This document shows positions 58,958 to 64,000 of a stretch of 64,000 nt of DNA, piece after piece; position 1 is the first letter of the stretch, and the number at the start of each line of letters is the position of its first letter. The position numbers were made by a program, and so were the translations under genes. The notes under the pieces were generated by a model that worked only from the letters and a program-made list of their open reading frames with translations, was not told the DNA's origin and did not search any database. The stretch is from the NCBI GenBank assembly GCA_002748355.1, contig PDSF01000026.1, forward strand, positions 1 through 64,000, in the 5' to 3' direction. This DNA comes from Planctomycetota bacterium. GTDB taxonomy: Bacteria; Planctomycetota; UBA1135; GCA-002748355.

Positions 58958-60062
58958 TGCGCAGGATCAGGTGGTAGCCGAAGCGGGTGCGGACGGGGCC
59001 GCGCAGCTCACCGACCTCTGCTCGCAGCACCTCTTCTTCGAAGGCTTTGACCCAGGAGCCGGAGCGGAATTCACCGAGATCGCCGCCGCTCTTGCCGGTC
59101 GGGCAGCTTGAGTGCTTGCGGGCGAGGGCTGCAAAAGCCTCGTGCAGCTTGGCGAGCTCTTGCTTGCTGCCCCCCTTGGCTGGGGTCAGTTGCTCGAGAA
59201 GGCTTTGGGCAAGCTTCTTCGCCTCGGCCTCGGTCCGGGTGGTCTTGCCGGCCTGAGAGGCCCCGGCATAGGGGATCAGGATGTGGGCCGCGCGCAGCGG
59301 CTTCTCGACTTCGAGGCGGACGACGATGTGGAAGCCGAAAGGCGACTCGATCGGGCCGTGTACTTCGCCGATGGATTGGGCGAGTACCCGGTCGACGAAG
59401 CTCGAGCAGACGAACTGCGAGGGGTTGTTGGTCCCGAGTCGGCCGCCTCGCGCACCCGAGCGTTTGTCGTCGCTGTAGGTCTTGGCGGCGTCGGCAAAGC
59501 TGATCTTGTTGGTCTTGATCTTGGGGATGATCAGGTTGGCGACGAGGCGCAGCGCTTCGTCCTTCGTGCGTTTGACCCCGGCTGGGGCAGCGAAGGCGCC
59601 GCGATAGGAGATCAGGATGTGCTTGAGATTGAGCAGGTCTGGCCAGGGTTTCTCGATCGGAAGCCGTTCGAAGATCACGAAGCCGACCGAGGTTTCGATC
59701 GGGCCGATCACCGTTTGGTAGCGGGCGCCTTCGAGGGCGGCGATGAAGTCCGGGTGGTATTCGTTCGCTCGGAACTGGCCGAGGTAGCCACCGTCGAGGC
59801 GGCTGGGGCACTGCGAGTACTGCTTGGCGGCGTCGGCGAAGCTGATCTCGGTGGCCCGTAGCTTCTTGACCAGGTCGCGCGCTTCGTTTCGAACCGCTTC
59901 CTTGTCGGCGGTGATCTTGGAGGGGGAGTGGGGGTGTCCCTTCCAGAGCATCAGGATCTGCCGGGCGCAGTAGCGCCGCTCCTTGGGCGTCCCACCGGGG
60001 CTTTGTGCGAGAAGGGGGCCGAGGAGTAGGAGGGGGAGGAAGAAGAGGGTGGCTGCGCGCAT
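58950..60062 (-). CDS. Exported foldase with three parvulin (rotamase) domains
   Basis: About 370 residues. A signal peptide (ATLFFLPLLLLGPLLAQ) precedes three tandem PpiC-type domains, each with the pattern (A)RxIL...AxxxxxxFADAAKxxS...GGxLG...VIGPIESPFGFHIVxR: visible as ARQILMLW ... DGGYLGQF ... IGPIETSVGFVIF; LKHILISY ... GGRLGTNN ... HGPIESPFGFHIVVRL; AAHILIPY ... GGDLGEF ... GPVRTRFGYHLILR. It is presumably a periplasmic chaperone/isomerase akin to SurA or PrsA. The second ATG of an ATGATG is used because it lies seven bases from TAGAGT. Confidence 0.9.
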   Translation of the reverse strand: MRAATLFFLPLLLLGPLLAQSPGGTPKERRYCARQILMLWKGHPHSPSKITADKEAVRNEARDLVKKLRATEISFADAAKQYSQCPSRLDGGYLGQFRANEYHPDFIAALEGARYQTVIGPIETSVGFVIFERLPIEKPWPDLLNLKHILISYRGAFAAPAGVKRTKDEALRLVANLIIPKIKTNKISFADAAKTYSDDKRSGARGGRLGTNNPSQFVCSSFVDRVLAQSIGEVHGPIESPFGFHIVVRLEVEKPLRAAHILIPYAGASQAGKTTRTEAEAKKLAQSLLEQLTPAKGGSKQELAKLHEAFAALARKHSSCPTGKSGGDLGEFRSGSWVKAFEEEVLRAEVGELRGPVRTRFGYHLILRTQ

Positions 60063-60069
60063 CATTCCG

Positions 60070-60075
60070 ACTCTA
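60070..60075 (-). promoter_or_regulatory. Putative -10 box of a leaderless transcript (parvulin gene)
   Basis: TAGAGT, then CGGAATG and the ATG at 60060-60062. Same hexamer as before ribBA. No Shine-Dalgarno. Confidence 0.4.
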
Positions 60076-60167
60076 TCGGAGTTTTGCTCATAGCTGCAGT
60101 AGTGGACGCTTTCGCTCTTGCCCTGTTGATGCGGCGGCCGGGCTGCACGGCGCTCTTGGCGGCTCTG

Positions 60168-62420
60168 TTAGGTGACCCACTGTTCGGGGTGTACCCCATC
60201 GCCGCGGAGCTGGTCCTCGAGGCGTTCACGTAGCCCGGTGAAGCGCTGTCCCTCCTCGTCGTTGCCGACCGCCCGCTCCAGAGCCCAGCGCGAACCGATG
60301 ATCACTAGGAGTTGCTTGGCGCGGGTGACCGCGGTGTATAGCAGGCGGCGGCGCAGCATGAGGGAGTGAGCTTTGTCGAGCGGGAGGACGACGGCCGGGT
60401 ATTCGCTGCCCTGGGAGCGGTGCACGGTGATGGCCTGGGCTGGGACGATCTGCTCGACCTCCTCCGGGCTCAGGTAGAGCTTCCTCTCGGCAAGCCTGAC
60501 GAAGAGCTGGCCATCGACGATGTCGAGCACGCGACCGGGATCGCCATTGAAGAGCTCACGGTCGTAGTCATTGCGCACTTGCAGGATCTTGTCGCCTACG
60601 CGGAAGCGCCGGCCGCCGCGGACGAGCTCGCGCTTGTCTTGGACCAGGGCATCGCTGAGGGCGTTGTTGAGACCGTCGACGCCGAGCACGCCTCGGTACA
60701 TCGGGCAGATGACTTGGACATCGTCGATGGGGTCCAGGCCGAAGGCCTCAGGGATGCGCTCTTTGACCGTGCGGACCACTTTTTTTAGGGCCTGGCTCGG
60801 ATCTCTATCTTCGATGAAGAAGAAGTCGGCGTCGGCGCCGCTGCTGCGCAGCTCGGGGAGTCGTCCCGCCAGGATGGAGTGGGCAGCTTCGACGATCTGG
60901 CTGTCGGCCCCTTGTCGGTAGATGCGATTGAGGCGAATGACCGGAATCCTGCCCGAGTTCAGGACATCATCGAGGACCCGCCCGGGCCCGACCGAAGGCA
61001 GCTGGTCGATGTCTCCGACCAGGACCAGGTGGGTGCCGGGTGCGACTGCCGAAAGCAGCTGGTAGGCGAGGGCGACATCGAGCATCGAACTCTCGTCGAT
61101 GACCAGGCAGTCGCATTCGAGAGGGTTGCGCTCGTTACGAGCGAAGCGCCCGGTGCCCCCCTGGAACTCCAGGAGCCGGTGCACGGTGCTGGCCTCGTGC
61201 CCAGTGGCTTCGCTCATGCGCTTGGCGGCGCGCCCGGTGGGGGCGGCGAGGGCGCAGCGCTTGCCGTGCTCACGCAGGGTGTCGGTCAGGGCTCGGATCA
61301 GGGTGGTCTTGCCGGTTCCGGGGCCACCGGTGATGCCTACGATGGGCCGCCGCAAGGCGGTGCGCAGGGCTTCGGCCTGGGCTGGGGCGAGTTGGATTCC
61401 GCTGCGGCGCTCCCATTTTTCGAGAGCTCCCGACACGGAGATACCGAGGCGGCCGCTCTCGATGGAGGCGAGCTGCTGCAGGGCTGCTGCGAGCCCTGTC
61501 TCCGCCCGGTATAGGCGCAAGGGGTAGCAGCGCTCCTCCTCGCCTTCGGCTAGGAGAGGCAGCTTGGGTAGCTCTTCGATGACGACTCGGTGCTGCTCGA
61601 CGAGTTCTTGCGATGCTTGCCGCAGGGACTCGGGGGGCAGGCCGAGGAGTTCGCTGCCGCGACGGAGCCAATGAGAGCGTGGAAGGCAGCAGTGGCCGGC
61701 GCGTTGCACCGCTTCCTGTAGCGCGTAAAGCAGTCCGGCGATCTTGCGCTCTTCGGAGTCGGCTTCGATGCCGATCTTGGCGGCGATTTCGTCGGCGCGT
61801 TTGAAGCCGATGCCGACCATTTCGTCGGCGAGGCGGTAGGGGTTGTTCTTGATCAGGCGGGCGGCGTTCTGGCCGTAGGCCTCGATGATCTTGTGCGAGA
61901 GCGCCGGCGACAGGCCGTGGGCGCTGAGGAAGATCAGCACTTCGCGCAGACCGGATTGCTCGGCCAGAGCCCCCCCGATCGCAGCGGCCTTGGCCGCGCC
62001 GATGCCGGAGACCTCGCGCAGGCAGGTCGGATCGGCTTCGATGCGCTCTAGGGCTTCATCGCCGAGGGTGTCGAGAATGCGTTTGGCGAGCGCAGGGCCG
62101 ACCCCGTGCACCAGTCCCGAGCTGAGATAGGCGAGAACGGCCTCGCGGCCCTGGGGGCGCTCGATCTCGAAGCCATCGACGGCGAACTGCTCTCCATACT
62201 TGGGGTGCTGCTCGTAGCGGCCGTGTAGCACGACGGGCTGCCCTTCGCGGAGCTCGCTGACCGGACCCCGGATCGCGATCTGGCGTCCGCCTTCGAGGAT
62301 GAAGAGCCCGGCGAGGAAGCCGCTCTCGGCGTTGCGGAACCAAGCGCGCGAGAGCTGCCCCCGCAGCGTCTCTGGCTTTTCGCCCCCGCCCCCCTTTTTG
62401 TAGTCGAAGCTCTCCTGCAC
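60168..62420 (-). CDS. recD2: RecD2-type ATP-dependent DNA helicase
   Basis: 750 residues, an SF1B helicase. N-terminal OB-like domain and helix-hairpin-helix tandem (SSGLVHGVGPALAKRI, EVSGIGAAKAAAIG) as in RecD2/TraI relatives, Walker A GGPGTGKTTL, LVIDESSMLDV (Walker B), LVLVGDIDQLPSVGPG, and the C-terminal UvrD-like part ending VYTAVTRAKQLLVIIG-like (YTAVTRAK). No RecB/RecC. Starts at GTG. Confidence 0.95.
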   Translation of the reverse strand: MQESFDYKKGGGGEKPETLRGQLSRAWFRNAESGFLAGLFILEGGRQIAIRGPVSELREGQPVVLHGRYEQHPKYGEQFAVDGFEIERPQGREAVLAYLSSGLVHGVGPALAKRILDTLGDEALERIEADPTCLREVSGIGAAKAAAIGGALAEQSGLREVLIFLSAHGLSPALSHKIIEAYGQNAARLIKNNPYRLADEMVGIGFKRADEIAAKIGIEADSEERKIAGLLYALQEAVQRAGHCCLPRSHWLRRGSELLGLPPESLRQASQELVEQHRVVIEELPKLPLLAEGEEERCYPLRLYRAETGLAAALQQLASIESGRLGISVSGALEKWERRSGIQLAPAQAEALRTALRRPIVGITGGPGTGKTTLIRALTDTLREHGKRCALAAPTGRAAKRMSEATGHEASTVHRLLEFQGGTGRFARNERNPLECDCLVIDESSMLDVALAYQLLSAVAPGTHLVLVGDIDQLPSVGPGRVLDDVLNSGRIPVIRLNRIYRQGADSQIVEAAHSILAGRLPELRSSGADADFFFIEDRDPSQALKKVVRTVKERIPEAFGLDPIDDVQVICPMYRGVLGVDGLNNALSDALVQDKRELVRGGRRFRVGDKILQVRNDYDRELFNGDPGRVLDIVDGQLFVRLAERKLYLSPEEVEQIVPAQAITVHRSQGSEYPAVVLPLDKAHSLMLRRRLLYTAVTRAKQLLVIIGSRWALERAVGNDEEGQRFTGLRERLEDQLRGDGVHPEQWVT

Positions 62421-62676
62421 GCCCCGCAGCTCCTAGCTCCCCGCTCGGTCCTCTCTTGAAAAGCGGGCTTACAGCCCGCTTGCGTTCGCGTCGATAGCAG
62501 GTAATCTACTTCGCCCTTTCGCTCGCGCTGCCCAGGCAATTGGTCTGGGTTCACCGCCAATAGCACGAGCGCTGCCCCCCTAGCTCGCCCCAGTCTGGTC
62601 GATACCGGCCTGGTCGATAGGGGCCCCGAACAAGGTGCCCAAGCGCCTGATCCCGAAAGGATGTAGTGAGTTCTAC

Positions 62677-63039
62677 ATGATTCGAGTCCAAGTCCGCCAT
62701 AACGAGCCTCTCGAAGCTGCGCTACGCCGCTTCAAGCGTCAGTGCAACTACGCCGGCATCTTCCGCCTTGCGAAGAAGGCCAAGTTCTACGAGAAGCCCT
62801 CCGAGACTCGTCGGCGTGAATCGCGTGAGCGCGCGCGCAACATCGCTCGCCAGATTCGCAAGGCCAACCAGGCCAAGTTCGGTCGTCGCAAGCCGCGGCG
62901 CATCACGACCAACGTCAAGTCGGAGAATGAGGCTGCCGACAAGTCGGTCGACGATGTGAAGGTGGATGAGGTGATGACGGGTGTCGACATCCGTTCGGCC
63001 GTCGCGCAGCAAGCGAGTTCGACCAGCAACGAGAGCTGA
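62677..63039 (+). CDS. rpsU: Ribosomal protein bS21 with long C-terminal extension
   Basis: 120 residues; ordinary bS21 has about 70. The conserved part is VRHNEPLEAALRRFKRQC followed by a short GIFRLAKKAKFYEKPSETRRRE (abbreviated AKFYEKPS.TRRR), then a basic segment and a ~50-residue acidic, Ser/Val-rich tail (SENEAADKSVDDVKVDE). The ATG at 62677 fits the family start; a GTG 42 bases upstream would add an unrelated N-terminus. Binds the 30S platform near the 3' end of 16S rRNA. Confidence 0.93.
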   Translation: MIRVQVRHNEPLEAALRRFKRQCNYAGIFRLAKKAKFYEKPSETRRRESRERARNIARQIRKANQAKFGRRKPRRITTNVKSENEAADKSVDDVKVDEVMTGVDIRSAVAQQASSTSNES

Positions 63040-63112
63040 GTCGATCGCTCGGGAGCCTATTCCGGTTTGATGAGGAGCCGGAAGGCTTGGCTGCCCTTGC
63101 CGAGGTGCTCGC

Positions 63113-64000
63113 ATGGTGATCCCCAAGGTTCCCGGTGAGCCGCCGCCCGATCTCAGCAAGCCCATCGAGCGAGTCCGTGTACGTATCTATGCGGAGCTTG
63201 AGGGGCTGAGACTCGACCAGGCGCTGACGAAGCTCTTCCCCTGGCGGACGAGGAGTTCGATTCAGCGCCTGATTCGTTCTGGGCAGGTCCACATCAGCCC
63301 CTATCCGCCTTTGCCGGATAAGCAGGCGGCGCCCGCGGAGCGTGCCCGTGCTGCTCGGCGTGTGCGTGAGGACGACATCCTGATCGTCGACGTGCCGCCC
63401 AGGGCTCCGGATGTCGAAGAGTTCCGACCCATCGACGATGAGTCGATCGGCATCCTCTGGGAGGACCGCTGCTTGGTCGCGATCGACAAGCCGGCTGGGC
63501 TTTCTGTGCATCCCGCCGGGCATCGCCGTGGCGGGACACTGATCAACTATCTGCACGGGCGCTATCGCAATGTCGAGCAGCCTGAACTCGACATCGTGCC
63601 CAGGCTCTGCCATCGCCTGGATCGAGAGACCTCGGGCTTGATCCTTGTAGCCAAGGATGAGCGGGCGCATTCACATGTGCGCAAGCAGTTCGAGGCGCAG
63701 TCTGTGGACAAGAGCTATCTCGCGATCGTCGAGGGCCGCTTCGCCCAGGAGCAGTGCCGCGTCGATGCGCCTCTCGGGCCGGCATCGCGTTCGGCAGTGC
63801 GGCTCAAGATGGCGGTGCGCGAAGATGGTTTGCCCGCGAGCACGCGCTTCGAAGTCTGCGAGCGGACCCAGCGCTTTAGCCTGCTGCGCTGCTATCTGGA
63901 GACGGGTCGCCAGCATCAGATACGGGTGCACCTCGCGCATCTCGGTCACCCGATCGTCGGCGACAAGCTCTATGGACCGAACGAGCGCTATTTCTTGGAT
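63113..64000 (+). CDS. rluD: RluD-like 23S rRNA pseudouridine synthase (3' end cut by window edge)
   Basis: First 296 residues visible; the gene continues right of the window. An S4 RNA-binding domain (LRLDQALTKLFPWRTRSSIQRLI abbreviated DQALTKLFPWRTRSSIQRLI) with an unusual insertion, then the catalytic domain with VAIDKPAGLSVHPAGH, RLCHRLDRETSGLILVAK (containing the catalytic Asp), SYLAIVEGR and TGRQHQIRVHLAHLGHPIVGD (abbreviated TGRQHQIRVHLAHLG). RluA/C/D differ in specificity; RluD is the best overall fit. ATG 63113; a GTG follows immediately. Confidence 0.92.
   Translation, partial: MVIPKVPGEPPPDLSKPIERVRVRIYAELEGLRLDQALTKLFPWRTRSSIQRLIRSGQVHISPYPPLPDKQAAPAERARAARRVREDDILIVDVPPRAPDVEEFRPIDDESIGILWEDRCLVAIDKPAGLSVHPAGHRRGGTLINYLHGRYRNVEQPELDIVPRLCHRLDRETSGLILVAKDERAHSHVRKQFEAQSVDKSYLAIVEGRFAQEQCRVDAPLGPASRSAVRLKMAVREDGLPASTRFEVCERTQRFSLLRCYLETGRQHQIRVHLAHLGHPIVGDKLYGPNERYFLD

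Overview
The window is a contiguous piece of a GC-rich bacterial chromosome, most likely from a planctomycete. This is an inference from the mix of genes: type A RNase P RNA, a PEP-CTERM-tagged mini-protein, Tat-exported Gfo/Idh/MocA oxidoreductases, an arylsulfatase remnant, FG-GAP/ASPIC and LamG secreted proteins, bS21 with a long tail, and many secreted proteins of unknown family. No phage, insertion sequence, CRISPR array, tRNA or rRNA was found.

Layout. 1-1625: HemW (cut by the left edge) and an RpoD-like sigma factor. 1723-7343: a GT-C membrane glycosyltransferase, a secreted protein of unknown function and a polyprenyl-phosphate GT2. 7461-12212: a thioredoxin-fold protein with an in-frame UGA inside a UGPC motif (probable selenoprotein), a coiled-coil trypsin-like protease, and a HEAT-repeat/cyclophilin lipoprotein. 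12328-17349: glutaredoxin, RibBA with a degenerate second half, a sugar ABC importer without its ATPase, and a broken sulfatase. 17524-23208: ECF sigma/anti-sigma/Spy-like operon, then a PilM-PilN fusion with a PilO-like partner, a lipoprotein and a coiled-coil protein with a RelE-like tail. 23232-28058: unknown basic secreted protein, a two-component system and a DUF4240 protein. 28184-33645: a two-ATPase/two-permease ABC-2 cluster, metallophosphoesterase and ScpA.

34082-42576: LamG protein, a strong palindromic terminator, a tightly overlapping redox operon (Gfo/Idh, ApbE, second Gfo/Idh, membrane cytochrome c), a GT4 glycosyltransferase and a tandem ThyX-like protein. 43114-50310: C45-type peptidase, nitroreductase, a MafI-like small protein, MFS exporter, RsmB, Fmt and a HIT-like protein. 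50324-54622: FG-GAP/ASPIC protein, a candidate structured RNA with its own terminator, a small unknown protein, a NUDIX hydrolase, rnpB with a recognisable promoter and the PEP-CTERM peptide. 54685-64000: a C26 glutamine amidotransferase, an unknown protein, EamA permease, a secreted protein, a DUF2058 protein, a triple-parvulin foldase, RecD2, bS21 and RluD (cut by the right edge).

Two things cut across the window. At about ten genes a TAnnnT-like hexamer sits only 6-8 bases before the start codon with no Shine-Dalgarno, which suggests widespread leaderless transcription. Genes with a good Shine-Dalgarno are mixed among them. The most striking single item is the UGA at 8217-8219, which replaces the first Cys of a CGPC motif and is followed by a SECIS-like hairpin.
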